A program made the position numbers and the translations under genes. From Lachnospiraceae bacterium (lineage in GTDB: Bacteria > Bacillota > Clostridia > Lachnospirales > Lachnospiraceae): 64,000 bases of DNA. A model generated the notes under the pieces. The model saw only the letters and a program-made list of their open reading frames with translations. It ran no database searches and was not told the DNA's origin. Shown here in pieces: positions 37,357 through 45,936 of this stretch. Positions within the stretch are counted from its first letter, which is position 1; every line of letters starts with the position of its first letter. Where the stretch lies: positions 1 through 64,000 of the forward strand of contig JALESH010000054.1 in assembly GCA_022781985.1 (NCBI GenBank), read 5' to 3'.

Positions 37357-38046
37357 ATGGCCATGCATGATGAAGTGAAGGAACAACACAAAAAGCTGAA
37401 GGGAAGATCCTTCAGGGAGAAGCTGGAATATTTCTGGTATTATTACAAAATCCATGTTTTTGCCGCTATTCTGGCGGCTGCGGCAGCCGGTATCTTTATC
37501 CGGGACGTGGCAGCTTCCAGGCCGGAGGCCTTTTCAGCAGTCCTGCTCAATGCCGGCGGCAGTGAAAGGCAGGCAGACTTCCAGGCAGACTTTGCCGCCT
37601 ATGCAGGTATTGACACCGAAGCCTATGACTGTGCCATCGATACCGGCACCTCCCTCTCTGTGGGCAGCATGTCGCAGACAGGCTTTGTCACCTCACAAAA
37701 GCTCATCGGCCTGGCCCAGGCCGGAAACATCGACGTCATGGTCAGTGATTCCGAGGCCTTTGACAGCTATGCGGAGGGAAAAATGTTCCTGGATCTGAGG
37801 GAGGAGCTCACCCCGGAAGAATACAGCAGATACCGGGAGGACTTTTATTATATAGATTATACTGACGAAAACGGAACCCTTACAGAGGAAAATGTCCCGG
37901 TGGGAATCTGTCTGAAAGACTCTGCCAAATTGAAAGAATGGGGCTGCTACAGCGATGCAGCAGCCCCACCCATATTCGGCTTCGTCTATTCCTCGAAACG
38001 CCCCGAACTCTGCCGCCTCTTTCTGGAATATCTCACGGCTGAGTAA
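37357..38046 (+). CDS. Membrane-anchored extracytoplasmic protein, function unknown
   Basis: 229 residues. A basic, charged cytosolic N-terminus (about 1-33) precedes one TM helix (about 34-50), and the rest lies outside. The outer domain has the alternating hydrophobic pattern of periplasmic-binding-like folds (for example NIDVMVSDSEAFDSYAEGK and FLDLREELTPEEY). It resembles the uncharacterised clostridial proteins that begin with an EKLEYFWYYYK segment. No enzymatic motif is seen. GACAGGAGGT lies 10-15 bases before the ATG. It stands alone between its own promoter and a perfect terminator. Confidence 0.75.
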   Translation: MAMHDEVKEQHKKLKGRSFREKLEYFWYYYKIHVFAAILAAAAAGIFIRDVAASRPEAFSAVLLNAGGSERQADFQADFAAYAGIDTEAYDCAIDTGTSLSVGSMSQTGFVTSQKLIGLAQAGNIDVMVSDSEAFDSYAEGKMFLDLREELTPEEYSRYREDFYYIDYTDENGTLTEENVPVGICLKDSAKLKEWGCYSDAAAPPIFGFVYSSKRPELCRLFLEYLTAE

Positions 38047-38047
38047 A

Positions 38048-38075
38048 GGCATCCCGGGGTATCCCCCGGGATGCC
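38048..38075. terminator. Bidirectional rho-independent terminator
   Basis: GGCATCCCGGGG and CCCCGGGATGCC form a perfect 12-bp stem with a TATC loop, between the convergent membrane protein gene (plus) and the aspartokinase gene (minus). T-rich bases follow on the plus strand (TTGCGTATT). Confidence 0.8.
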
Positions 38076-38095
38076 TTGCGTATTCCGGCCCCCTC

Positions 38096-39415
38096 TTATA
38101 ACTGAATCTCTACGAATATATTATAGATGGCCCTGATGGTATTTTCAAAATCATCATTGGAAACTCCGATAATAATATTCAGCTCGCTGGAACCCTGGTC
38201 GATCATTCTCACATTGATATTGGCATGAGCCAGTGCGGAAAAGATTCTTCCTGCAGTTCCCCGGGTGGATTTCATCCCCCTTCCCACTACAGCTACCAGT
38301 GCCAGGTCGGACTCTATGTCGATGGTGTCGGGATCTGCCATGCGGTGGATGGCGGATACCACCTTCTGCTCCTTATCCATAAATTCATCCTGATGGACAA
38401 ATACTGTCATGGTATCAATACCGGAGGGAACATGCTCGAAGGAAATGCCATTGTCCTCAAATGCCTGCAGAACCTTTCTGCCAAAGCCGATCTCCGAGTT
38501 CATCATATCCTTCTCAATGTTTACCGAGCAGAAGCCCTTTTTGCCGGCGATTCCGGTGATGACATACCTGGATTTCTGACAGGTGCTTTCTACGATCCAG
38601 GTACCTCTGTCCTCCGGCATATTGGTGTTGCGGATGTTGATCGGTATCCCTTCTCTCCTGACAGGGAAGATCGCATCCTCATGCAGCACAGTCGCTCCCA
38701 TATAGGAAAGCTCTCTCAGCTCCCTGTAGGTGATCGTATCGATCACAGGAGGATTGTCTATGATCCTGGGGTCTGCCACCAAGAAGCCGGACACATCCGT
38801 CCAGTTCTCATACACATCTGCCTTTACAGCCCGGGATACGATGGAGCCGGTGATATCGGAGCCGCCTCTGGAAAAGGTCTTTACTCTGCCGTCTGCATAA
38901 GCCCCATAAAATCCCGGAATAACGGCTCTCTCCACCTTAGCCAGCCGCTCTGACAGAACCGCATTGGTCTTTTCAGAGTCGAACTCTCCTGCTTCATCAA
39001 AAAATATAACCTCGGCCGCATCTATGAACTCATAGCCCAGATAGCCGGCCATGATGATACCATTCAAAAATTCGCCTCTGGAGGCCGCATAGTTGTCTCC
39101 GGCTTTTTCCTTAAAGTCCTTTTCGATGGTTTTAAACTGTTCATTTAAAGAAAGCGTAAGCCCCAGTCCCCTGATGATCTCCTCGTAACGCTCCTTGATC
39201 TGCTTTAACTCGGCTTTAAAATCCTTACCCGCCTCAGCTTTTGCATAGCAGCCATAGAGCATATCCGTCACCTTGGTATCGCCAGAGCTGCGTTTGCCCG
39301 GTGCGGAAGGGACTACATACCTTCTTTCCCCGTCACTCCTGATGATGTCTCCGGCCTTCTGGAACTGCTCTGCACTGGCAAGAGAGCTGCCTCCAAATTT
39401 CACAACCTTTTTCAT
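38096..39415 (-). CDS. lysC: Aspartate kinase with C-terminal ACT domains
   Basis: A 439-residue cytosolic kinase catalysing the first step of the aspartate pathway to lysine, threonine and methionine. The N-terminus MKKVVKFGGSSLA holds the family motif KFGGSS. FSRGGSDITGS and the segment EVIFFDEAGEFD fall in the catalytic domain. From about 290 onward two ACT domains carry feedback control (VNIEKDMMNSEIGF, then VGRGMKSTRGTAGRIFSALA). It is the monofunctional, threonine/lysine-regulated type of clostridia. It ends the operon ACT/HTH protein - homoserine dehydrogenase - ApgM-like protein - aspartokinase, pointing to threonine and methionine supply. Terminator downstream at 38048-38075. Confidence 0.93.
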   Translation of the reverse strand: MKKVVKFGGSSLASAEQFQKAGDIIRSDGERRYVVPSAPGKRSSGDTKVTDMLYGCYAKAEAGKDFKAELKQIKERYEEIIRGLGLTLSLNEQFKTIEKDFKEKAGDNYAASRGEFLNGIIMAGYLGYEFIDAAEVIFFDEAGEFDSEKTNAVLSERLAKVERAVIPGFYGAYADGRVKTFSRGGSDITGSIVSRAVKADVYENWTDVSGFLVADPRIIDNPPVIDTITYRELRELSYMGATVLHEDAIFPVRREGIPINIRNTNMPEDRGTWIVESTCQKSRYVITGIAGKKGFCSVNIEKDMMNSEIGFGRKVLQAFEDNGISFEHVPSGIDTMTVFVHQDEFMDKEQKVVSAIHRMADPDTIDIESDLALVAVVGRGMKSTRGTAGRIFSALAHANINVRMIDQGSSELNIIIGVSNDDFENTIRAIYNIFVEIQL

Positions 39416-39447
39416 GGTAATTTCTCCTCACATATTGTCTTTATCAT

Positions 39448-40659
39448 TTAAACCTCAAAGAGATGATCGATCAGCCTGTGGCCCTCCGGCCTGTAATTGC
39501 CGCTCCTTTTGGCTTCCTCCTCGTTATAGCGCCAATCCCTGTCCTGCTGCGCGGTGCTGTCATAGAGCAGATAGGGCACCGGCTCTCCGGTATGGGTACG
39601 GATACGTATGGGAGTGGGATGGTCAGGCAGCACCAGCAGCCGATAATCTGTATTTTCTCTGTCCAGCCGCTCTGTAAGAGGCTTTATTACCCTGCTGTCC
39701 AAATACTCTATGGCCTGCACTTTTTTTTCCATGCTGCCCTGGTGCCCCATCTCATCGGGCGCCTCCACATGGATATAAGCAAAGTCGCAGCCCTCCTCCA
39801 GAAGACCCTTCAGCGCAGCCTCAGTCTTGCCCTCATAATTGGTATGCAGCCCTCCGTTGGCTCCTTCCACATCCGCCGTTTTCATGCCGGCCCCTACCGC
39901 AATCCCTTTCAAAAGATCCACTGCAGATATCATCATTCCTTTTTTGCCTGTCTTTTCCTCAAAGGAGGTGAGGGCAGGCCTTGTACCTGCTCCCCAGAAC
40001 CAGCAGCAGTTGGCCGGATGGAGTCCCTGCTTTTTCCTTTCTATATTGATAGGGTGGCTGGCCAGGATCTCATAGCTCTTCCTCATCATCTCCCGCAGAT
40101 CGGTGTCCCCGGGCAGATAGTCTCCGATCACCCTGCCCAATATATCGTGGGGCGGCGTCAGCTCAACCACCTCCCCCCTCTCCCAGATCAGGCAGTGCCT
40201 GTAGCTGGTTCCCACATAAAACCTGTAGAGATCCGTCTCCAGACTGCTGCGTACTGCCTCCAGCAGGACAGCACAGTCCTCTGTACTGATTTCACCTGAG
40301 CTGTGGTCTATGATGGTTTGCTCCTCAAAGGGCGCATCCTCCTCCGAAATAGTGACGATGTTGCACCTGAGCGCAATGTCCGTTTCCTTCATGGGTATTC
40401 CGATACTGAGTGCCTCCAGGGGAGATCGTCCCGAATAATAGATCCGGGGATCATACCCCAGCACGGAAAGGTTGGCCGTATCAGAACCGGGCTTCATTCC
40501 CTCCGGGATGGTCCGCACCATCCCAATCTCCCCCCTGCTGCTGAGCCGGTCCATCACCGGCGTATGGGCATAGGCCAGGGGCGTTTTATTTCCAAGTGCC
40601 TCTATGGGCTCATCCGCCATTCCGTCTCCAAGGACGATAATATATTTCATCTTTACCAC
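39448..40659 (-). CDS. ApgM-family phosphoglycerate-mutase-like protein, candidate homoserine kinase
   Basis: A 403-residue member of the alkaline-phosphatase superfamily. It starts KYIIVLGDGMADEPIEALG with the metal-binding DG, and has GSDTANLSVLGYDP, which carries the nucleophile-equivalent Ser/Thr, and later HVEAPDEMGHQG and LLVLPDHPTPI with metal-ligand Asp/His residues. ApgM enzymes interconvert 2- and 3-phosphoglycerate. A subfamily found beside threonine genes has been proposed to be a non-orthologous homoserine kinase (the TIGRFAM family named proposed homoserine kinase). Its position between homoserine dehydrogenase and aspartokinase, with no thrB-like GHMP kinase near, fits that role. 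The reading begins with GTG; the ATG three codons later is equally possible. Confidence 0.85.
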   Translation of the reverse strand: MVKMKYIIVLGDGMADEPIEALGNKTPLAYAHTPVMDRLSSRGEIGMVRTIPEGMKPGSDTANLSVLGYDPRIYYSGRSPLEALSIGIPMKETDIALRCNIVTISEEDAPFEEQTIIDHSSGEISTEDCAVLLEAVRSSLETDLYRFYVGTSYRHCLIWERGEVVELTPPHDILGRVIGDYLPGDTDLREMMRKSYEILASHPINIERKKQGLHPANCCWFWGAGTRPALTSFEEKTGKKGMMISAVDLLKGIAVGAGMKTADVEGANGGLHTNYEGKTEAALKGLLEEGCDFAYIHVEAPDEMGHQGSMEKKVQAIEYLDSRVIKPLTERLDRENTDYRLLVLPDHPTPIRIRTHTGEPVPYLLYDSTAQQDRDWRYNEEEAKRSGNYRPEGHRLIDHLFEV

Positions 40660-40682
40660 CCTGCTCCTTTCTATGTTCAGCC

Positions 40683-41888
40683 TTAATCCTCCATGCGGAT
40701 CCTGCTCAGGACAGTGTCCAGCCGCTCCGCTTTTTCCCTGAAATCCTTTTCTGTCATCTTTTCCGTGACAAAGGCATATTCTCCAGCTATCCCTGCCGAT
40801 ACCGTATCCACGGCGCCGAAGATCTCAGCCGCCTGCTGCTCCAGCTCTGCCCTGGTTCTGACAAAAAACCGATGCCTGATCTTGTCCGCGCTGACCAGCT
40901 TCACGTCCTCTGCATCCCAGAAGCACATGACGGTTCTGCCCATATGGCGGGCACAGTCTACTACATCGGATACCACTGCGCTGGCCGTGGGAAGCTTTCC
41001 TGCTCCGCGTCCATAATACATGGAGTCTCCCAGCATATTCCCATGTACGAAGACGGCATTAAACACATCGTTTACACTGTAAAGCGGATGGCTCACCGGG
41101 ATCATAAAGGGCGCTACCATGGCATAGCAGCCGTCCTCCCCATTGCGGCTCAATGCCAGCAGCTTGATAGATCGTCCCATGGCCCCTGCATAAGCAAAGT
41201 CTGCCGGAGTGAGCCTGGTGATTCCCTCTGTATAGATATCTTCGTATCTTACATTTTTACCCGTCATAAGGGAGGACAGGATGGCGATCTTGCGGCAGGC
41301 ATCATGGCCCTCCACGTCAGCCTCCGGATTACGCTCCGCATATCCCTTATCCTGTGCCTCCTTCAGCACCTCTGCAAAGTCCGCACCCTCTGCTGCCATT
41401 TTGGACAGGATATAGTTAGTGGTGCCATTTAAAATACCTGTAATTGCATCTATTTTTTCTGCTGTCAGGGAGTAGTTGAGGGGACGGATGATCGGTATGC
41501 CGCCTCCCACACTGGCTTCGAACAGATAGTTGCACCGGTTCTCCCTGGCAAGTCGGAGCAGCTCCGGCCCATGGCTGGCCACCAGCTCCTTGTTGGAGGT
41601 GCATACACTCTTGCCGGCCAGCAGGGCTTTTTTGGAGAACTCATAAGCAGGACTGATCCCTCCCATGGTCTCACAGATGATGTTCACCTCCGGATCCTCC
41701 AGGATGATGTTTACATCATGCACTACCTTATGCTCATAGGGGTCTCCGGGGAAGTCCCTCAGATCCAGGATATACCTGACATTCAGCTCCTCTCCCGCCT
41801 TCTTATTGATCTCTGCCCTGTTATTTTCGATGACCTCTACCACACCGCTTCCTACCGTACCGTATCCTAATACTGCTATATTTATCAT
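40683..41888 (-). CDS. hom: Homoserine dehydrogenase
   Basis: A 401-residue cytosolic NAD(P)-dependent enzyme reducing aspartate semialdehyde to homoserine. An N-terminal Rossmann motif (INIAVLGYGTVGSGV) is followed by SNKELVASHGPEL and the catalytic region FEASVGGGIPII. Then come GILNGTTNYIL, PEADVEGHDACRKIAIL and PTASAVVSDVVD. The C-terminal ACT-like part (about 320-401) is shorter than in some relatives. It lies 23 bases before the ApgM-like gene and 37 bases after the ACT/HTH gene, in one operon. Threonine feedback is the usual control for this family. Confidence 0.96.
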   Translation of the reverse strand: MINIAVLGYGTVGSGVVEVIENNRAEINKKAGEELNVRYILDLRDFPGDPYEHKVVHDVNIILEDPEVNIICETMGGISPAYEFSKKALLAGKSVCTSNKELVASHGPELLRLARENRCNYLFEASVGGGIPIIRPLNYSLTAEKIDAITGILNGTTNYILSKMAAEGADFAEVLKEAQDKGYAERNPEADVEGHDACRKIAILSSLMTGKNVRYEDIYTEGITRLTPADFAYAGAMGRSIKLLALSRNGEDGCYAMVAPFMIPVSHPLYSVNDVFNAVFVHGNMLGDSMYYGRGAGKLPTASAVVSDVVDCARHMGRTVMCFWDAEDVKLVSADKIRHRFFVRTRAELEQQAAEIFGAVDTVSAGIAGEYAFVTEKMTEKDFREKAERLDTVLSRIRMED

Positions 41889-41925
41889 GCTATTCTCATT
41901 CTCCTTTCGCTGCTTCTGTGCTCTT

Positions 41926-42369
41926 CTATTCCTTTGCCAACATTTTTACCGAATGTACACCCTGATGCCGTTCCAGTGCATCCAGCATCCCTGATACATC
42001 TCCGGCAGCAGGAAGCACCTGGACACTGAGGCTGAGCGATGCGATTCCATTGATGGGGATGCTCTGGTGGATGGTCAGTATGTTGGCCTTAAATCTGGCA
42101 ATGGTTTTCAGCACATCCGACAGCAGCCCAAGCTCATCATTCATCTGAAAGGTAAGGGTGATGGTGGTTCCCTGGGAGGTATCATGGAACTGGAAGATAT
42201 CGTCCTTATACTTATAGAAGGAGCTGCGGCTGATCCCCACCTGCTCCGCAGCCTCATGGATGCTGGGTGCCCTGCCTGTTTCCAGCAGCCGCTTTGCCTC
42301 CACCACCTTTAAAAGCACTTCAGGTACTGCCTTTTTCTTTACAACATAATACCCGTTTGTCGTATCCAT
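41926..42369 (-). CDS. ACT-domain protein with N-terminal helix-turn-helix (UPF0735/PheB-like)
   Basis: A 147-residue cytosolic protein. Residues about 36-57 look like a small helix-turn-helix (SIHEAAEQVGISRSSFYKYK), and residues 69-147 form an ACT domain (TLTFQMNDELGLLSDVLKTI), which usually binds an amino acid. The family is known as UPF0735/PheB-like and often stands upstream of homoserine dehydrogenase in Firmicutes. An amino-acid-sensing regulator of the aspartate pathway is a reasonable inference, not proof. It is the first gene of the operon, following a promoter at 42464-42492 and a leader of about 85 bases. Confidence 0.88.
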   Translation of the reverse strand: MDTTNGYYVVKKKAVPEVLLKVVEAKRLLETGRAPSIHEAAEQVGISRSSFYKYKDDIFQFHDTSQGTTITLTFQMNDELGLLSDVLKTIARFKANILTIHQSIPINGIASLSLSVQVLPAAGDVSGMLDALERHQGVHSVKMLAKE

Positions 42370-42403
42370 CCCAACACCTTCCCATCATTACCTCTGTCCG
42401 TCT

Positions 42404-42450
42404 ATACAAACATCTGTTTTGTAACGTTTTTATATCGCGTACATTTGTAT
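42404..42450. repeat. Imperfect inverted repeat in the leader of the homoserine operon
   Basis: ATACAAACAT (42404-42413) and ACATTTGTAT (42441-42450) are inverted with 8 of 10 positions matching and a 27-base gap. They lie between the -10 box and the start of the ACT/HTH gene. It could be a regulator site or a leader hairpin, or chance in an A+T-rich stretch. Confidence 0.3.
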
Positions 42451-42463
42451 GTCACTGGTGGAT

Positions 42464-42492
42464 ATTCTACCATAATATGCAAATCCAGGCAA
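42464..42492 (-). promoter_or_regulatory. Promoter of the homoserine/aspartokinase operon
   Basis: Minus strand: -35 TTGCCT (42492-42487), 17-base spacer, -10 TAGAAT (42469-42464) with a preceding TGG as extended -10. It drives the ACT/HTH, hom, ApgM-like and aspartokinase genes. Confidence 0.65.
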
Positions 42493-42532
42493 TAGGCATA
42501 TAAAATTGGACGAAAAAAAATACAATGACACA

Positions 42533-42561
42533 AAAGGAGAGCGCCTAAGCCTCTCTCCTTT
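42533..42561 (-). terminator. Possible terminator overlapping the end of the cytidylate-kinase-like gene
   Basis: Minus strand: AAAGGAGAG (42561-42553) pairs with CTCTCCTTT (42541-42533), 9 bp with an 11-base loop that contains the stop codon. Only TTTTGTG follows, so efficiency is uncertain. Confidence 0.45.
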
Positions 42562-43150
42562 TTCTCCTCCTGTCTATATAATCCACCAGCAGCTCCACTG
42601 TCTCCTCCACTCCCAGCCTGCTGCTGTTGACAGAAATATCATAATTTCTGGAATCTCCCCATTTGCCCTCACAGAAGCTGTTGTGATAGCGCTTGCGTTC
42701 CATATCCTTCTCGCAGATAAATTTCTCAGCTACGCTCCCGGTCAGCCCATACATCCTCATGATCCGTTCAATCTTGCATTTTTTGTCAGCCAGGACAAAG
42801 ATTGAAATCAGCCCCCCATACTCCTTTAATATGTTCTCACTGCACCTTCCTACAACCACAAAGGAATCTCCCCGGGATGCCTTTTTCTGCAGATAATCAA
42901 ACTGTAAAAGAGCCACATTTTCCTCAGGTGAGCTGCTGAAGCCCCGGACAGTCCTGGAGAACAGGGGTATCTTCTTCTTTTCCTCCAGCCCCTCCAGATT
43001 CCTTACATCCAGATTCCTTTCATCGGCAACCTCACTGAGCAAATTGCTGTCCAGTAGCTGGATCCCATAATGCTCTGCCAGTCTCCGGGCAATCTCATGG
43101 CCGCCGCTTCCAAACTCCCTTCCGATCGAAATGATTAGTTGCTCACTCAT
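42545..43150 (-). CDS. Cytidylate-kinase-like family protein
   Basis: A 201-residue P-loop nucleotide-kinase-like protein. The N-terminal ISIGREFGSGGHEIARRLAE replaces the usual GxxGxGK P-loop with GREFGSGG, typical of the AAK/cytidylate-kinase-like family widespread in clostridia. FVVVGRCSENIL and RIMRMYGLTG follow, and the basic C-terminus ends RRRKRREA. Substrate and role are unknown; it is not the housekeeping Cmk. The Met at 43150 begins the family core and lies 20 bases after the SLC13-type gene. It is the last gene of the long T-box-led unit. Confidence 0.85.
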   Translation of the reverse strand: MSEQLIISIGREFGSGGHEIARRLAEHYGIQLLDSNLLSEVADERNLDVRNLEGLEEKKKIPLFSRTVRGFSSSPEENVALLQFDYLQKKASRGDSFVVVGRCSENILKEYGGLISIFVLADKKCKIERIMRMYGLTGSVAEKFICEKDMERKRYHNSFCEGKWGDSRNYDISVNSSRLGVEETVELLVDYIDRRRKRREA

Positions 43151-43170
43151 TTTAATATACCTGCTCCCTT

Positions 43171-44526
43171 CTATAGATATCTCACATAAATAACCAGCAT
43201 GGAAATCAGCACCACCATCAGCGTGGCCGGAACCATTTTCCTGCAGTACAGCCCCCATTTAATAATGTATCCCTCTCTGGAGGCTGTGGCAATCCCTACT
43301 ACATTGGCCGAGGCCCCTATGGGTGTGGCACTTCCCCCGATATCCGTTCCCATTGCCAGCGTCCAGGCCAGAACAGACAGATCCACTCCATAGGCTGCAG
43401 ACAGGCTTTTGATGATGGGTATCATGGTGGCAGCAAAGGGAATATTGTCCACAAAAGCACTGGCTGCCGCCGAAAGCCAGATGATGATGGCTGTCATCAG
43501 CATTCCATTTCCGCCGCTGATGCCGCCGATAAATCCGGCTATCCTCTCAAGGACGCCTGTCTGCTCCAGACCTCCTATGACCACAAACAGACCCACGAAA
43601 AACAGGATCGTCTTATAATCCACTTTTTTTAACAGCTCAAGGGCATTTTTCCCGGCTGCTGCCAGCGTTAACACAGCTACCAAAGCGCCGATGGCAGAGA
43701 CTGTCAGCCCCGTCTGAGCATGGGTCACAAGCAGGACTACCGCACAGCCGAAGATCATGCTGCTGATGATAAATCCCTGTTTATCCCGGATCGCGGATTC
43801 CGGCGTAGGCAAAACGGCATCGTCCACCTCCTCTGATGAGCCGGCCCCCAGCTCCTTCCTGAAAATGAAGTAAAAATACGGGATCACTGCTACAAAAGCT
43901 ATGGCTGCCATCATTCCTGTATTTCCCAGAAAATCACCGAAGGAATACCCCAGTGACGTACCGATAATAATATTGGGCGGATCCCCGCACATGGTAGCAG
44001 AACCGCCCAGATTGGCGCAGAATATTTCCGACAGTATCATCGGCACGGGATTGAACTTCAGCAGCCGTGACAGCTCTATGGTTACCGCCGCCAAAAACAG
44101 GATAACTGTGATGCTGTCAATAAACATGGCCAGTATGGTGGACAGGAACATAAAGGTAACGAAGATGGCAGTCACCTTATACCTCACCAGCCTGGCAATC
44201 CGCATACAGAGCCATCTGAAAAACCCTACCCTGGCCATCCCCTCTACCATGACCATCATGCCGAATATAAAGACGATGGTTTCCCAGTTGATCCCACTGC
44301 CCGCTTCTCCCTGTTCCCCTGCCGCATACCAGAATCCCGGCTTGAAAATACTCTGGATATTTATCGTTTCTATTACCGCTTCCATACTGTGCAGTCCCAC
44401 TCCCAGAACCAAAACCAGGGTCAGCACTGCACAGACCAGTGAAACCACATGCCGCTCCACTATTTCCGTAACAATAAAAATAAACATTGCAATAAAAATG
44501 GCAACTGCAAATATTTGCGCAATCAT
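43171..44526 (-). CDS. SLC13/ArsB-type (ion transporter superfamily) permease
   Basis: About 451 residues with some 11-12 TM helices. Repeated motifs FCANLGGSATMCGDPPNIII and GTDIGGSATPIGASANVVG are the two re-entrant loop signatures (N-P-N/G-A-S-A-N) of the ArsB/NhaD/SLC13 fold. Such proteins carry anions (arsenite, dicarboxylates) or Na+/H+; the substrate cannot be chosen from sequence alone. AAAGGAG occurs upstream. The Met at 44526 gives a usable spacing, while an ATG at 44538 is too close and 44550 lies before the site. It lies between the AI-2E-type and cytidylate-kinase-like genes. Confidence 0.85.
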   Translation of the reverse strand: MIAQIFAVAIFIAMFIFIVTEIVERHVVSLVCAVLTLVLVLGVGLHSMEAVIETINIQSIFKPGFWYAAGEQGEAGSGINWETIVFIFGMMVMVEGMARVGFFRWLCMRIARLVRYKVTAIFVTFMFLSTILAMFIDSITVILFLAAVTIELSRLLKFNPVPMILSEIFCANLGGSATMCGDPPNIIIGTSLGYSFGDFLGNTGMMAAIAFVAVIPYFYFIFRKELGAGSSEEVDDAVLPTPESAIRDKQGFIISSMIFGCAVVLLVTHAQTGLTVSAIGALVAVLTLAAAGKNALELLKKVDYKTILFFVGLFVVIGGLEQTGVLERIAGFIGGISGGNGMLMTAIIIWLSAAASAFVDNIPFAATMIPIIKSLSAAYGVDLSVLAWTLAMGTDIGGSATPIGASANVVGIATASREGYIIKWGLYCRKMVPATLMVVLISMLVIYVRYL

Positions 44527-44561
44527 TTTCAGAACCATGCTCCTTTCCATGTCGGAAGACT

Positions 44562-45860
44562 TTAATCCTTATTCTCCCTATCCTTGTTTTCCTGACCGGA
44601 ACCATCCGGCCTTGCAGAACCATCCGGCTCCTTATCAGGCTTTACCCTGTCCAGCAGAAGATAGTCCTCACTCTCCGTGGGCAGCTCCTTCTCCTTCAGC
44701 CTTTTTCTGGAATCATCACTGAGCAGCGCGTAGATACAGGCCAGAGTGGGTACGCCCAGTATCATCCCCGCCACACCAAAGAAGCCGCCTCCTATCAGAA
44801 TGGCGATCAGGATCCACATGCTGGATAATTTCAGCCTGTCTCCCAGGATCAGGGGCCCGATCACATTTCCGTCCAGCTGCTGAAGAACCAGTATGAAAAC
44901 GGCAAAGATCAGCCCCTGCCTGGGTTCTGCCATCAGCAGGAGCAAGGTGCAGGGAACAGCTCCGATAAAGGGGCCGAAATAGGGAATCACATTGGTCACT
45001 CCCACAATGATGCTGATCAGCACAGCATACTCAAAGCCTGTGATGAGCATAAATACATAACAGATGAGGCCGATAATAAAGGAATCTATGATCTTGCCGT
45101 TGATGAAGCCCCCGAACACTTTATCCACATATCTGATCCCTGATACCAGGGCATTTGCATGCTTCACGTTCAGATAGGCATAGGTCAGCTTCTTTCCGTA
45201 GGAAATCAGCCTCTCCTTTTCAAATAAGACATAGATGGAAATAATAATTGCCAGCACCCCATTGAGTACCGTCTTCAGGCCCCCGATGATACCTGTAGTA
45301 ATCTTCCTCACGATCTCATACATATTGGGCAGAATCACGGTATTTACATATTCGATCAGCCTGTCATACCCACTGTCCAGCATACCCAGCACATTCCGGC
45401 TGACCTCATTTCCTCCCTCCAGATAGGAGAGCACCAGGCCTTCGAGCTCCAGATAGTACCCCGGCATGTCCTCTATGATCTTGATGACAGAGGCATAGAC
45501 CTGGGGGATCACCATGCAGAATCCGCCTGCCAGAAATACCAGAAACAGGGACATGGTGGCAATCACTCCCAGGATCCTGGACAGCTTCCTCTGCTTCCTT
45601 TCCTGCCCCGGCTTTCGATAAACCATTTTGGCAAGGTGCATAAAAAGATGCTTTTCCAGAAATTTCAGCATGGGATTCAGCAGATAGCCCAGCACAAAGC
45701 CTGACACCACAGGAAAGAGTGTATTGGTAACCATCGTACTGAACTCCTTATACTTAGTTCCCTGCTCCAGCACATTGTTAAATATGCTGGCCACCAGAAT
45801 CACTGCCAAGGCAAGCACCGCAATATTGATGTACTTCTTTTCGATCTTCCATTTCCTCAT
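44562..45860 (-). CDS. AI-2E-family (PerM-type) membrane protein
   Basis: About 432 residues with roughly eight TM helices in the family arrangement: two or three near the N-terminus, a helical periplasmic insert, then a block with IVGVTNVIPYFGPFIGAVP and LILGDRLKLSSMWILIAILI, the family hallmarks. Members have been described as autoinducer-2 exporters or Na+/H+ antiporters, so the substrate is unclear. I place the start at 45860 (MRKWKIEKKY), where AAAAGGAG lies 14 bases upstream; an in-frame Met overlapping gatB (45935) is an alternative. The C-terminal tail is highly charged. Confidence 0.85.
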   Translation of the reverse strand: MRKWKIEKKYINIAVLALAVILVASIFNNVLEQGTKYKEFSTMVTNTLFPVVSGFVLGYLLNPMLKFLEKHLFMHLAKMVYRKPGQERKQRKLSRILGVIATMSLFLVFLAGGFCMVIPQVYASVIKIIEDMPGYYLELEGLVLSYLEGGNEVSRNVLGMLDSGYDRLIEYVNTVILPNMYEIVRKITTGIIGGLKTVLNGVLAIIISIYVLFEKERLISYGKKLTYAYLNVKHANALVSGIRYVDKVFGGFINGKIIDSFIIGLICYVFMLITGFEYAVLISIIVGVTNVIPYFGPFIGAVPCTLLLLMAEPRQGLIFAVFILVLQQLDGNVIGPLILGDRLKLSSMWILIAILIGGGFFGVAGMILGVPTLACIYALLSDDSRKRLKEKELPTESEDYLLLDRVKPDKEPDGSARPDGSGQENKDRENKD

Positions 45861-45936
45861 TGGTAGTGACAGCTCCTTTTCTTTTTCCTTTCTGTCCATT
45901 GTACCACTTTCAAATAGGAATGTCAGCCATTTCATT

